Below are positions 19,719 to 30,154 of a stretch of DNA of 64,000 nucleotides, one piece after another. Origin of the DNA: Oopsacas minuta (taxonomy: Eukaryota > Porifera > Hexactinellida > Lyssacinosida > Leucopsacidae); the NCBI GenBank assembly GCA_024704765.1, contig JAKMXF010000210.1, positions 124,001 through 188,000 of the forward strand, written 5' to 3'. The notes below the pieces were generated by a model, which searched no databases, had not been told where the DNA came from, and saw only the letters and a list, made by a program, of their open reading frames with translations. Every line of letters starts with the position of its first letter. Position 1 is the first letter of the stretch. Made by a program: the position numbers and the translations under genes.

Positions 19719-22070
19719 ATGTCTTTAGGATATAGCTCTCGTCATGAAGACAATCTTGAGGAATTATTTGCTCTCCCAAGATCTGCAACTGCCTCAGTTG
19801 AAGACCATGGATTTTCTAGTCTCAAAACTGATGAATTTGGTGCTAAAGATCATTCACAGAGTTTGCAAATGAAAGACGACCACAAATGTCGACCTCTTTG
19901 GATTTCTCCAGACGGACATATTTTTCTGGAAACCTTTTCTCCAGTTTACAAACAAACACAAGATTTTCTAATAACAATTTCAGAGCCAGAAGGCAGACCT
20001 CAGTTCATTCACGAATTCAAATTAACTCCTTACAGCTTGTATGCAGCTGTATCAGTTGGTTTAAACACTAAAGATATAATAGATTATCTTGGCCGTCTCT
20101 GTAAACACAATCTTCCTACTTCAATTGTCAAATTCATAGAAGAGTGTACGATGAGCTTTGGTAAGGTTAAATTAGTTCTGAAACACAATCAGTATTTCGT
20201 AGAGAGTGAACACGGAGAGATAATGCAGAAGTTATTAGCAGATAATATTATCAGCGGTACTCGTAAGCGAATAGAAACAGAAGCTGATTTTAAGGAGGCA
20301 ACAGATAGAATAATATTCAAAAAGACAGCTCGTGTAGATGTGGTAGTGAGAGCAGCTCAGATACAGGACCAAACAGTACCAATGGAAACTGATAATACTG
20401 CAATACCTTCTGATATAAAATCGTATCTGGATAATGTAGATGATGATGATGAAGATGACGATCCTAATACAGAGGTATTCTCTTATGAGGTTAAGCAGGA
20501 ACATCTAGAAGATTTACAGAGGAGATGTAATGAACTTGAGTACCCTCTCCTCGCTGAGTATGAATTCAGACATGATACAGAAAATATTTCTATTCCCATT
20601 GATCTTAAGCCTACTACAGTACTACGTCCATATCAGGAGAAAAGTCTTAGAAAAATGTTCGGTAACGGGAGAGCTCGATCAGGAGTTATTGTCTTACCTT
20701 GTGGAGCTGGTAAGACACTAGTTGGCATTACAGCTACTTGTACTATTAAAAAGGCAGCAATGATTCTATGTACATCTGCTGTAGCAGTAGAGCAATGGAA
20801 AACTGAATTCTGCAGATGGTCTACCATACCTCGGGAGAGGATTGGATGTCTTGTGTCTGGACAGAAAGATGACATAGAAAAGGCTTACATTGTAATCAGT
20901 ACATACTCTATGGTATCATACACACAACAGAGATCTTATATTACTGAGGCTGCAATGAAGAATCTACAGACAAGAGAATGGGGATTAATGGTACTAGATG
21001 AAGTACAGACTATACCAGCTGATAAATTTCGCAGAGTTCTATCAGCTGTTCGTGCTCATTGCAAACTAGGACTGACTGCTACTCTTGTACGAGAAGATGA
21101 TAAAATACAAGATTTGAATTTTCTTATTGGACCTAAATTATATGAAGCTAATTGGATGGAGTTACAAGGTAAAGGATATATAGCTTATGTCCGTTGTATA
21201 GAAATATGGTGCAAAATGACTGCAGAGTTCTATGCTGAGTATTTACGTACACCTAGACGTAGGAGAAAGCTGTTATATGTCATGAATCCGAATAAATACA
21301 GGACTTGTCAATATCTAGTGAGACATCACCAATCCCGTATGGATAAAATAATTGTATTTTCTGATAATCTATTTGCTCTGAGGAATTATGCGATTACCCT
21401 CGGTAAGCCTTTTATTGACGGAGATACGCCTCAATCTGAGCGACTTAATATCCTAGCAAACTTTAAGAGAAGACCTGATTTGAATTGTATTTTCATTAGT
21501 AAAGTAGGGGATAATTCATTTGATATTCCAGATGCTAACGTGTTGATACAGATATCTGCTCATGGGGGATCTAGAAGACAGGAGGCTCAGAGGTTGGGCA
21601 GAATCCTAAGAGCTAAGAAGGATAATGTTACTGAAGGGTATAACGCTTATTTCTATACTCTAATCAGTCAGGACACGGAAGAGATGTATTTCTCTACAAA
21701 ACGACAGCAGTTTCTTGTAAACCAAGGATATAGTTTTGAGGTTATTTCTAATCTGGTTTTGGATGTTGAATACAATCTCAATTTCTCTTCCAAAAAAGAA
21801 CAAGCTCAGCTGCTTCAGAAAGTTCTAGAAACGACTGATTCTGATCATGACACTGAAAACCCTACCTCTCATTTTGGAGGGGGACCAGGACATGCGAAAT
21901 CCTCACTAGGTAGAGGAGGATATTCGGGTGGGAGAGATAACTATACGAAGAGTTCTCATTCTCTCGCTGCGTTGTCTGGTGGAGATGATATGACTTATTT
22001 AGAATATTCAAGCCCGGCTACTCATAATAAGAAACATCAACATCCATTATTTAATCTGAGGAGAAAATAG
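19719..22070 (+). CDS. ERCC3: XPB/ERCC3 DNA translocase of TFIIH
   Basis: 783-residue, intronless XPB, the 3'-5' translocase of TFIIH that opens promoters and damaged DNA. Domains in order: the DRD-like amino-terminal domain (about 50-200), an acidic stretch DDDDEDDD (about 246), Walker A LPCGAGKT (about 325-332), motif II, the REDD motif (LVREDDKI, about 457), the thumb-like region, and motif VI QEAQRLGRILRAKK (about 620). Motif II reads DEVQ rather than the DEVH usual for XPB. The Walker A lysine and the DE pair needed for ATP hydrolysis are intact. The tail is Gly/Ser-rich. Length matches the family (782 in human). Confidence 0.95.
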   Translation: MSLGYSSRHEDNLEELFALPRSATASVEDHGFSSLKTDEFGAKDHSQSLQMKDDHKCRPLWISPDGHIFLETFSPVYKQTQDFLITISEPEGRPQFIHEFKLTPYSLYAAVSVGLNTKDIIDYLGRLCKHNLPTSIVKFIEECTMSFGKVKLVLKHNQYFVESEHGEIMQKLLADNIISGTRKRIETEADFKEATDRIIFKKTARVDVVVRAAQIQDQTVPMETDNTAIPSDIKSYLDNVDDDDEDDDPNTEVFSYEVKQEHLEDLQRRCNELEYPLLAEYEFRHDTENISIPIDLKPTTVLRPYQEKSLRKMFGNGRARSGVIVLPCGAGKTLVGITATCTIKKAAMILCTSAVAVEQWKTEFCRWSTIPRERIGCLVSGQKDDIEKAYIVISTYSMVSYTQQRSYITEAAMKNLQTREWGLMVLDEVQTIPADKFRRVLSAVRAHCKLGLTATLVREDDKIQDLNFLIGPKLYEANWMELQGKGYIAYVRCIEIWCKMTAEFYAEYLRTPRRRRKLLYVMNPNKYRTCQYLVRHHQSRMDKIIVFSDNLFALRNYAITLGKPFIDGDTPQSERLNILANFKRRPDLNCIFISKVGDNSFDIPDANVLIQISAHGGSRRQEAQRLGRILRAKKDNVTEGYNAYFYTLISQDTEEMYFSTKRQQFLVNQGYSFEVISNLVLDVEYNLNFSSKKEQAQLLQKVLETTDSDHDTENPTSHFGGGPGHAKSSLGRGGYSGGRDNYTKSSHSLAALSGGDDMTYLEYSSPATHNKKHQHPLFNLRRK

Positions 22071-22469
22071 GTTTCAATTTAATGATTTGTTATGGCAGAA
22101 TTAACTGTATCATAATACATTTAAGAAAATCAACATTTGAATGGCTATTTTATCCTGATTAGTAAAATTGGAATTATAATAATTTTGCATTTAGCATTAC
22201 GTATTATCAAATGTAAATATCCGTTTTATATAGAATAATCCAAATAGGTAGGAATAGTCACTTGTAATTACATTACATTACGCCCAATTATATCGAAGTA
22301 ATATCGTGGTGCATTTTGTTCCGTTGTTAACTATTTTTTATTATTTTGAGATTTTTATTCATTTCATTCATCCATCTCCAGTCAATCAAATATTTTAAAT
22401 TTAATATATATTTATTGTCAGTATATATAGTATTACATTTAGCAATGTTTAAAATTCTTTGAGTTGTAA
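22071..22469. other. AT-rich spacer
   Basis: About 400 bases between convergent genes (XPB and a minus-strand coiled-coil gene). Nothing structured or coding was recognised beyond general AT richness. Confidence 0.5.
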
Positions 22470-22838
22470 TCAAATCTTTTGTATTTTTAAGATAATCTCC
22501 TCAATTTGAATTTGAAGCATTATACGTTCAATTTCTAACTGTTTTTTCAAATTTTCTAAGTTATAAAGTTCTCGCTCAGCCAGTTTCTCTTTTCTCTTAT
22601 TTTCTAGCTGATTTTTGGTTGTTGCTCTCTTCTTTGTCTGCAAGTATCTATCATTGCGTAGACCATCTATTTGGCCTTTAGTCAATTTTCCAAGCATAAA
22701 CAAGTCGTTAATTTCCCTGTTAAAAAAGTCTATATTCATATCATATTTTTTCTTACTTTTTATAGAATTCTCAAGCTTATGTATTCTTTCATTAATGAAT
22801 GCATCTGTTGTGTAAATATCTGTTGCGTTGGTTGCCAT
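22470..22838 (-). CDS. Small coiled-coil protein of unknown function
   Basis: 122-residue highly charged, almost wholly helical protein, not recognised. The ATG at 22838 is preferred because the frame upstream offers only a TTG. After a short Thr/Asn start it shows heptad-like Lys/Glu/Leu/Ile spacing in two stretches (about 17-50 and 78-122), with a short loop FMLGKLTKGQIDGL between them. Codon content is more AT-rich than in its neighbours. It could be a small structural subunit or a lineage-specific gene; support is length and clean helical character only. Confidence 0.4.
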   Translation of the reverse strand: MATNATDIYTTDAFINERIHKLENSIKSKKKYDMNIDFFNREINDLFMLGKLTKGQIDGLRNDRYLQTKKRATTKNQLENKRKEKLAERELYNLENLKKQLEIERIMLQIQIEEIILKIQKI

Positions 22839-23433
22839 GATGAGTTGCAATTCAAATGTTTGAAATTTGATGAAATCTCTTAATTTAAACTTGGCATTTT
22901 GTATTTTCCCTCCACATTAACCTCATTTTCTAGATATCCTCTAATAAAAAACAATCTTCAGGTGGGTTGGTATAAATCCTATGTATAATTATTTACACAA
23001 TCCGGCTATGCTATTTGGTATTGCTGCGGTATAATAATACTGTTTCATTACAAGAAATTAAATGCTAGTCCCTTTTAGGTTTCCTATTAAGCATTATTAT
23101 GAACCATATTATTCTATTTTGTGTAGTTTATCCTAGCTGAACTATGATTCGGAAATGTATTTACATAGTGTTCACGAGGTTTTTCATTAATCTGCTTTAT
23201 TCAATGTTTAATTTACCACTTCAATCTGTCCATTAATACATTACAAAATTGCGTTTTCTCTTTACAGTTATTATTATTTGCTTAATTAATGTCATTAATA
23301 AAAGAGCTAATACAATGTTTAACAGTTGGAACTAGTTCAAGTTATTTATATTTTAAACATTGATATTTTCAATACAGTCAATACACCTTGAAAAACAAAA
23401 TATTGCTATTGAGAGAACTCAGTCTTTCGTCAT
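22839..23433. other. AT-rich spacer
   Basis: About 600 bases between the small coiled-coil gene and the end of PLK4, both on the minus strand. It would contain the promoter of the former and the 3' UTR of the latter. I see no repeat pair, open frame or RNA-like structure in it. Confidence 0.5.
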
Positions 23434-25367
23434 TTATTGAATATCTTTCTCTTTAAACTTTGAATGAACTGTTCCAAAAGTGACCGGGAATAGAGGTGGT
23501 ATGTTCAACTGAGCTTCAACTCCTTCTAGCAATGTTTCCAATTGTGTGCTGTATGATTTGTAGATTTTTGCTTGATCTATATACGGTAGTAAATGTTCTG
23601 GAATCTTTTCTGGACAATCTAATTGATATTTATCATCACCTTTATGGAGAGTTGATTCTTGTGAAGTATACTTAATCTTGATTCCACACACGAATGTCAT
23701 CTCTATGTCAGGACTAGGCGAATTCTCCATTATACAGCATTTACATACTTCCGTATTAAGAGTCAGTTTTGGAGTTTTGGTTCTTAAATGTTGATGAACT
23801 CTAAAGCGAAAAGATATTTCTTCCTCAGTTTATCTGGCAGCTCTTGGTAAGTATGTTTAGAGACTATTTTAAATGCGGGATGTGATGAAGACACGTACAA
23901 CTCGTGTTCATTTGTAGGTAGAGTGATTGAACTTTGTTTAGCAGCTGTTTTCTTAAAGAGTGTTACATTGAATCCGTCTGGTGATATCAGGAATATCTCT
24001 GAAACTTCTCTTGACCCTTTCTTATAGAGAAATAGAATTGTAGCTAGTTTGTCTGTTAGCTCAACATCTACATTACGTAATGTTAGAGATATTGGTTTGA
24101 GACGAGAAGTATTCAAAGGAGTAAATTCTATTATTTTGGAGCCGATAAGAGAAGGAAGAGCAGTAGTGTGTAGACTGACTTCTGATTGTGTATGTAGAGA
24201 GGGAGGAAGAGAAGGAAGATGGAATGAATCTGTACTATTAGAATGAAAAAGTGGTCTACCGTCAAAACCAGATCGATTTCTAGAGTTTATAAAATCTGAT
24301 CTGTGTACTCTGTGGTTGAGAATAGGACCGCTATCTCTACGTGGCAGTGTCGGAAGAGAGTTTGAGCTGAGATTATTCCTGTTAGGCTGAGGAGACGGGA
24401 GAAGACGAGTAGGAGGCGTGGGAGGTTGTTTCGGAATTCTCTGATAGGAATACTGTCTCAAATGACTATTATCTTGTTGATTTATTGTGGGCATAATAGG
24501 GACAAACCTCTCTGGTTCATCTCTATACACTCTAAATGTATCTGTAGGTTTACTTTCTTGTATATTCCTCAGAATAAATGGATGTTCTATTACACTAGAT
24601 AACTCTATACGATCTAACGGACTCTTCTTCAATAACATTTCTAGTAAATCTTTTGCTGCTATAGAAACACCATTCGGTATCACAAATCTACAAGTTGCCA
24701 TCTTTCTAAACGCGCTTTTTAGTCCATTATTCTCAAGCGGACTATTCCCAGTCAGTAGAATATACATGATACATCCGAGTGACCAAATGTCTGAATAAAA
24801 ACCTTGTGAATCACTGGAGAATATCTCTGGAGCCATGAAGTCTAGAGTCCCACAAATAGTAGTGTGTCTCTGCATCCTGTCAGATATATCAGTTGCTAGT
24901 CCAAAATCTCCAATTTTTATCTGGTATGAACGAGTTAGAAGTATATTTGAGAGGGAGAGATCTCTGTGTAGAATTGAATGAGAATGTAGGTACATTAGTC
25001 CGGTACATATCTGGAATAGAACACAAGCTGTCTCTCTTTCATTCAACTTTAGATTGTTCTGTTTGAGGTAAGTAAATAATTCTCCGTTGTGACACAATTC
25101 TAACACCAAATAGACATATTTATCACTCTCAAAGTAGGAGAGAAGCTCTACAACTGAAGAGTGTTTGAGTTTAGAATGTATTGCTACTTCTGATTTGACT
25201 CTATCTAATATCCCAGCTGATCTCATGGATTCCTTGTCAATTATCTTGATTGCAACTTCTTCATTACTTCGTTTCGAGTGAGCTGAATAAACTGTAGCGA
25301 ATCCACCCTTTCCAAGTTGAGGGCCCAGAATAAAATCTTCTATACTCCTGCCCAGAGTTGTTACCAT
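23434..25367 (-). CDS. PLK4: Polo-like kinase 4, frameshifted between polo boxes
   Basis: PLK4, the master kinase of centriole duplication. The start MVTTLGRSIEDF aligns with the vertebrate start, so the upstream in-frame ATG is not used. The kinase domain (about 10-265) has GKGGFATVY, the lysine in VAIKIID, HRDLSLSN, DFGLA and a CGTLDFMAPE activation end. A Pro/Ser/Arg-rich linker precedes the first cryptic polo box (about 400-527). The frame then stops at 23784 after LEFIN, while the continuation (RTKTPKL, then CCIMENSPSPDIEM, matching polo box 2) lies one frame away to 23434. A missing T in the ATTT run at about 23786-23788 explains this. Corrected length is about 643 residues. The third polo box of longer PLK4 proteins is absent. 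Confidence 0.88.
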
Positions 25368-25760
25368 GCGTCGATTGCTAAAATACATTTTAAAATTCAG
25401 TAAATATTTACTTGTTCAGCTGTTTAAGGTATTTATCTACTTACCACCTCTTTAGCTCGCTTGGTAATACGAGACATTTGTGTATATTGTGTCATGTATT
25501 ATAATGGGATTTTGTTTCATAAATACTATCAATTAACGATTTGTGAGTACCCAAAACACCGTAATACAATACAATTCAGTTTATTTTGGTTGTAATTTAA
25601 TCTGAATAATTCTTATTTCAAAAACTCAAACTCAAAAGTTGAATATTTTGATTTTGAACATCTTTACCAACAAATAACACAAATTTGGATATTATTGGAG
25701 AAGATAGAATTTTGATGTTAGTTTTCATAATTTACAAAATGCAATAGTTTTGGATTAGCT
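25368..25760. other. Divergent promoter region, PLK4 / coiled-coil gene
   Basis: The only head-to-head spacer in the window apart from that at 2978-3268. It is AT-rich and likely holds both promoters. A consensus donor (GGTAAGTAG read on the minus strand, near 25440) upstream of PLK4 could belong to a 5' UTR exon, with the acceptor TTTTAG just before the start region. Confidence 0.4.
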
Positions 25761-26817
25761 ATGTTCCCTAATATCCCGCTCACTTATCGGGACAAAGAGA
25801 AGGAATCTTCCAAATTGGATAATATCTACATAGACAGGAAGAATATTCTACATACCAGTTCCTCTCTCAATTCAACTCCACACTCAAGAGATGTACAGGC
25901 ACACCTGACAGATGAATTAAACCACATTCCTAATGGTGAGAATAGTAACTACATAGTTGTAATTTCAGGAATATACTTATTCAATTTGTTAACAGATGAC
26001 ATCGTTGGGCGATTGGATGTAGCTCGTAAATACTTTTCTGATATTCTTGAACACACTACAACACACCAACACACTCTTCAAGGAATTAAATCAGTATATG
26101 AGAATATTCTGTTCTCAGAGGAAGACAAGCTAACGAATGAAAGAACTCATCCCTCTCCTCTCTCTCATAGTGTAACTACAATCAGAGAGGAAATAGAGAA
26201 ATCTCATAATAGGTTAGCTAAGAAGGAAGCGGAATTATACAAGCTTTATTACGATAATATAAAGTTACAAGAAGAGCTGAAAGACGAGATTAGTTCTATA
26301 CGCAAGTTGGAAACTCAGGTACATAGAATTATCTATCATTTATGCATACAGACGATTATTATTTAATTCTCAGAATCGCAGGGAGTCAAAAGAAGACCAG
26401 ATGCTAATTTTACCAATCTTGTCATCACACACAAGTCTAATCAATCTTCCTCAGAAAGAACAAGTTGAAAAGCTTCACATTATTTATCATGAGCAAGACG
26501 AAGTTCTATCTGACGTAAAAGATGAGCTTAAGAGGAAGTATGTCCCTGCGGCAGAGTGTAAATACGTGGAGATGTGTATTAACGATGTAGAGGTACATCT
26601 TTATACGATTAGTATTAAACATAATCATCAGTTAATGCAAATCATTTAATAGGTAATTATCCAGAAGGAGAAACGAGTTAAAGAATCATTGAATGAACAC
26701 TTGAATGATTTAGTTCAACAAATATCTTCATTACTCTCAGAGATACCTTTCTCTCCACAAAAAACAGAGATGATTATGCAATCTTTATTGAGTAATACTA
26801 GTTTGCAAACTGAATAA
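25761..26817 (+). CDS. Coiled-coil protein, four exons, unrecognised
   Basis: I join four exons with GT-AG introns of about 55-60 bases: 25761-25935, 25996-26318, 26374-26592, 26653-26817, giving 293 residues in one frame. The product has a polar start, a helical region DDIVGRLDVARKYFSDIL, and long charged coiled coils (EEIEKSHNRLAKKEAELYKL, then QKEQVEKLHIIYHEQDEVL) down to a short Leu/Ser-rich tail. I do not recognise the family; size and layout would suit a centrosomal, ciliary or spindle adaptor, but that is only a guess. It is divergently placed next to PLK4. The exon joins are supported by phase and by the total being a multiple of three. Confidence 0.65.
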
Positions 26818-27027
26818 GATTTGGATGAGACACGAAGGTTTATTGTTTGATTTATCACTTGTGAATTGTTCATTATATATGGAACATTTCACTTATTACG
26901 CAGTGTACATTGTTGATTATCTTAAAATATGTTGAAATCTATTGGATCTTTACAGTAACAGCTAAAACCATAACAAAAGGTTTTCAACGTATTTGATTGT
27001 GTGTTTCGTTGTGTATTAGAATCCATA

Positions 27028-28425
27028 ATGGCTAACTTGCTACTCTTCGGTAAGCTATCTTGTGCAGAGACGGCCAAAGCAGAGAGAGTTCTAGATACCC
27101 TCACTACTAGATTACCTGCTTTCTATGTTCATAAAGAGTTGATTGAAGATAAGAAGTGGGATACAATAATATCAAAATATTTAAAATCTCAGAAAATGAA
27201 TTCTGAAATCAAATACTCAAGTCCTCTCATTTTCCGTGAACTTATTGAGCGTGGTGGAAAGAGCATTCTTGTCGGGGGACTACCTGAATTGCTTGATTAT
27301 ACAAAACATTATTATAGCCTGGATCTGGACCTAGAGCTTGACTATGAGAAGATCAGTTCTGACACACAAAAGCAGGAAAAGTATAAAAAGGAAACTTTAA
27401 ACTTATTTTTAGATACAATTCCACAAGATTATTTGATTTGTATTATCACTAGTTCTGATTCAGATTCAGATTATTTCTATAATCTATTGAATCTAATTAG
27501 TGATGATTCTGTATTCGGTAAAAGGAAACGATCTGTTTACATTCTATCATCTGAGGAACCACAGACAAAGTATATGGGATGGGTATTGGAGTTACAGGAC
27601 ACTGCGTCTCCATATGTTCATGAAGTTAAGTGGTTTGAGTACAGTAATTCAATACTAAAATCTGTTGATTTTATATTTTGGCATCCAAGTGAAATTACTC
27701 AAAAATCAATAGAGACAACTCTCTCTGTAATTATTCGCTCCCTCAAATCTAATACTAATAAATACAAATGCTTGATTTCTGGTAAGCATTCCTTTGAATT
27801 AATGGTGTATCTACGTGAGAACTTGAAGCAAGAAGAATTTACTGATAGATTCATATCCTCAGGTTTATATGTTGAAATGAAAGCAAAGTCTATAATAGCT
27901 GGTAAGCTAAATGTTAATTCAAAGTATGTATCTGATGTTATCGTATTGGGAGATCCATGGGGTACTCTTGCTGTTGACTTTTCAGTGATAATCAAATACG
28001 CTAAGATACAGACTTACCAGGGAGGAATAAGAGGACCAACTTGGTTTAAGATTTTAGGGAACGATGTCATTTATGAAAAAGATTGGGATTCTACCACTTT
28101 TAAAGATCTTTTGAAAGAGAGCCTTAAAAGCGATACTCAGTATAATGTTATTGCTGCTTCTCTGGCTAAACAGGCTACGTATTGGGTTTCAGATACAATT
28201 ACTGATACAATCTTCACTTCTACTGTTTCGCATCAAGAATATGCAACGGATCCTCTTAAATTGAACTCTCTAGGCATACCATTTAGTAACCCAGTCACTT
28301 ATTCGAGTGAGAGTAATACTTGGAAGTTGGTTGAGTTTGAATTCAATGAGAATGAACTTACATTGTTAGAAGAGATAAAGGAAAGGTTGAAAGGAAGAAA
28401 ATCTGCTATCTTATCAATCCAGTAA
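27028..28425 (+). CDS. MDH1B: Malate dehydrogenase 1B-like protein
   Basis: 465-residue intronless relative of MDH1B, a cytosolic-type malate dehydrogenase homologue with an extra amino-terminal thioredoxin-like domain, found mostly in ciliated animals. The opening NLLLFGKLSCAETAKAERVL followed by SPLIFRELIERGGKSIL matches the MDH1B amino-terminal domain. The Rossmann-like region has lost the usual nucleotide-binding glycine loop and catalytic residues: the typical His motif of malate dehydrogenase is not obvious and the segment near VIVLGDPWGTLAVDFS replaces it. The protein is probably not an active dehydrogenase. Start chosen at the ATG giving MANLLLFGK, in line with family members. Confidence 0.85.
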   Translation: MANLLLFGKLSCAETAKAERVLDTLTTRLPAFYVHKELIEDKKWDTIISKYLKSQKMNSEIKYSSPLIFRELIERGGKSILVGGLPELLDYTKHYYSLDLDLELDYEKISSDTQKQEKYKKETLNLFLDTIPQDYLICIITSSDSDSDYFYNLLNLISDDSVFGKRKRSVYILSSEEPQTKYMGWVLELQDTASPYVHEVKWFEYSNSILKSVDFIFWHPSEITQKSIETTLSVIIRSLKSNTNKYKCLISGKHSFELMVYLRENLKQEEFTDRFISSGLYVEMKAKSIIAGKLNVNSKYVSDVIVLGDPWGTLAVDFSVIIKYAKIQTYQGGIRGPTWFKILGNDVIYEKDWDSTTFKDLLKESLKSDTQYNVIAASLAKQATYWVSDTITDTIFTSTVSHQEYATDPLKLNSLGIPFSNPVTYSSESNTWKLVEFEFNENELTLLEEIKERLKGRKSAILSIQ

Positions 28426-28606
28426 CTCATCACAAACTCGACATATTATTATTATTATTATTTACAGTGTATTTACTATTAATATCAACCTATTCTCAAT
28501 ATGCTTATAAGCTACTCCTGCATTCGACTATTTCTCTTTGCTCCATCAATGGCTATTGAATACTAACTTTATTTGATCATATTTCTAATAAGATCTAGCT
28601 TCTAGT

Positions 28607-28795
28607 ATGAACACAAGCCTGAATGCAACTCAAGACACTACCACTACAGCTCAAAAAGTGATGGTATACATTTGCGCAGAATGTCATCATGAAAATGAAC
28701 TCAGCTCACGTGCACATATTAGATGTGTTGATTGTGGCTCTAGGATTATGTATAAGAAACGAACCAAGAGGTATGTTGTGTTTGATGCCAGATAA
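28607..28795 (+). CDS. POLR2K: RNA polymerase subunit RPABC4
   Basis: 62-residue common small subunit of RNA polymerases I, II and III. The zinc ribbon is complete: C-x2-C ([10 protein letters not shown]) and C-x2-C (RCVDCGSRI), followed by the invariant basic end [17 protein letters not shown]. Length equals the family norm (58 in human). The sequence ttctag ends one base before the ATG. Identification is certain. Confidence 0.97.
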   Translation: MNTSLNATQDTTTTAQKVMVYICAECHHENELSSRAHIRCVDCGSRIMYKKRTKRYVVFDAR

Positions 28796-29270
28796 AATGC
28801 TAATATAGGTTTCTTATACATTGTTGCAGTATTCAATTCTGATAATATGGACTCTTTAGTATGCCGGTTATTCCGGAAATTTACTATTGTTATTCTATTA
28901 GTTTGTAAGTTTAGTTACTTTTCTTCTCAAATTCCATTCATGTAAATAATACAGCGTATAAAGCATAGGTTTGTGAGGTATTATAGGTCGTGCAGCCGTA
29001 GAGCATGATTGTATCGTATTCCTATAAATTCTATCTATTCTATCACTAAACTGTAAAAAGTAGTTATTTCAAACCTCTCTTTACATGTCTTTTCTACTAT
29101 CACACCAAATATGACCGTATTTGAAATTCTATCCTTATAATGCGTGTACTATATGCGTATATATTATGAAAACATCATAGATAAGACCTTTCAATTCCTA
29201 ATAGAGTTATTCATTATTTATTAATTACTTTCTAATATAATTTACGCATAATTAGCTCATATACAAGGAA
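28796..29270. other. AT-rich spacer before the tetraspanin cluster
   Basis: 475 bases without recognised genes, repeats or structural RNA. It probably contains the 3' UTR of POLR2K and the promoter of the first tetraspanin. Confidence 0.5.
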
Positions 29271-29975
29271 ATGAGAATCCTAACTATTTTGAAGACATAT
29301 CTTTTCTTCTTCAACATATTCCTATGGATAGTAGCAGTAGCTCTTCTAGCTGGAGTAGCTTACTACTTCTACGCAGCAGATCAGTACAAAGGAGTAGCGG
29401 AAAATAGAAATATACTTGCCTACACTGTAGTCCCGTTAGTTGTACTTGTTCTTGCGGCAATAATGTTATTCGTGGTATCAGTACTAGGATTGATTGCCAT
29501 TTGCTTCAATGTCAGGGTTCTGATTATTCTGTACGGTATTCTACTCGCTTGTGTGATTGCTGCACAGCTCGCTGGAGGGGTGTTTATATTATTTGTCCAA
29601 CGTATTGTGCTTAACGAGCTAGTCTTTGGGTTTGAAGAGAATCTACCTACCTACAATGCTAGCATTGCCTTCACAACAGCTGTTGATACCATTCAACGCC
29701 AACAAATGTGCTGTGGGGTTAATTCGTATGCTGATTGGGAAAATATTGGGATTCCTGAATCTTGTTGCATTTCTGCTGGCTGTACCCCTAATGAGTCTAA
29801 CATCTATACAGATGGTTGTCTCACCAAGTTATCTACAATAATATTACTGTCTGCAGGTATTACTATTAGTGTAGCTTTTGTATTTGCTTTTATACAGTTA
29901 TCTGGAGTTGAGATAGCATTCTTTCTAGGCATATGCTGTTGGGAGGAACAAGATGAGAGCGTGTTGGAGAGGTAG
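29271..29975 (+). CDS. Tetraspanin 1 of a tandem cluster
   Basis: 234-residue tetraspanin, intronless. Four membrane helices are visible at about 10-32, 46-70, 80-105 and 196-222. The large extracellular loop has the diagnostic CCG (MCCGVNSYADW) and a SCC motif (IPESCCISAGC) with a further Cys before helix 4, the usual six-cysteine pattern. Tetraspanins organise membrane microdomains with integrins and receptors. DNA identity with the second gene is high through coding sequence and 3' flank, so the pair is a recent tandem duplication. The tail is shorter than in copy 2 because of an earlier stop after DESVLER. Confidence 0.9.
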   Translation: MRILTILKTYLFFFNIFLWIVAVALLAGVAYYFYAADQYKGVAENRNILAYTVVPLVVLVLAAIMLFVVSVLGLIAICFNVRVLIILYGILLACVIAAQLAGGVFILFVQRIVLNELVFGFEENLPTYNASIAFTTAVDTIQRQQMCCGVNSYADWENIGIPESCCISAGCTPNESNIYTDGCLTKLSTIILLSAGITISVAFVFAFIQLSGVEIAFFLGICCWEEQDESVLER

Positions 29976-29989
29976 AGAGTTTTCCTTCA

Positions 29990-30154
29990 GTATTAATTAA
30001 CTTATAAATATGTTTTTTTGCTCTCTTTACACTCATAACTTTAGCTATAAGGTGTTGTGTCTATTTGATGTGTATATATTTTGAAATACTCAATGGGCTA
30101 TTTTAGTTAGTCCATTTGAACTTGTGTTTTGAAAGTTTGCTGTTAATTAATATT
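29990..30154 (+). repeat. 3' flank of tetraspanin 1, duplicated at 32783-32946
   Basis: About 164 bases after the stop of tetraspanin 1 are nearly identical to the bases after tetraspanin 2. The duplicated unit therefore included the 3' UTR, marking a recent tandem duplication. The match runs from gtattaattaac to ttaattaatatt. Confidence 0.85.

Noticed and set aside
22900-23400. Search for a further gene between the coiled-coil gene and PLK4
   Set aside because: Only short, AT-driven open frames without coding character were seen.
1405-23790. Programmed ribosomal frameshifting at the three broken genes
   Set aside because: The shifts have different directions and no shared slippery motif or downstream structure; single-base indels in short homopolymers or simple runs explain them more simply.
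25425-25475. Upstream coding exon for PLK4 (MSRITKRAKEV then GGTAAG)
   Set aside because: The only join to the next acceptor puts the kinase out of frame. It can at most be a 5' UTR exon.
28440-28470. Microsatellite attattatt near the end of MDH1B
   Set aside because: Only about six units; ordinary for AT-rich DNA.
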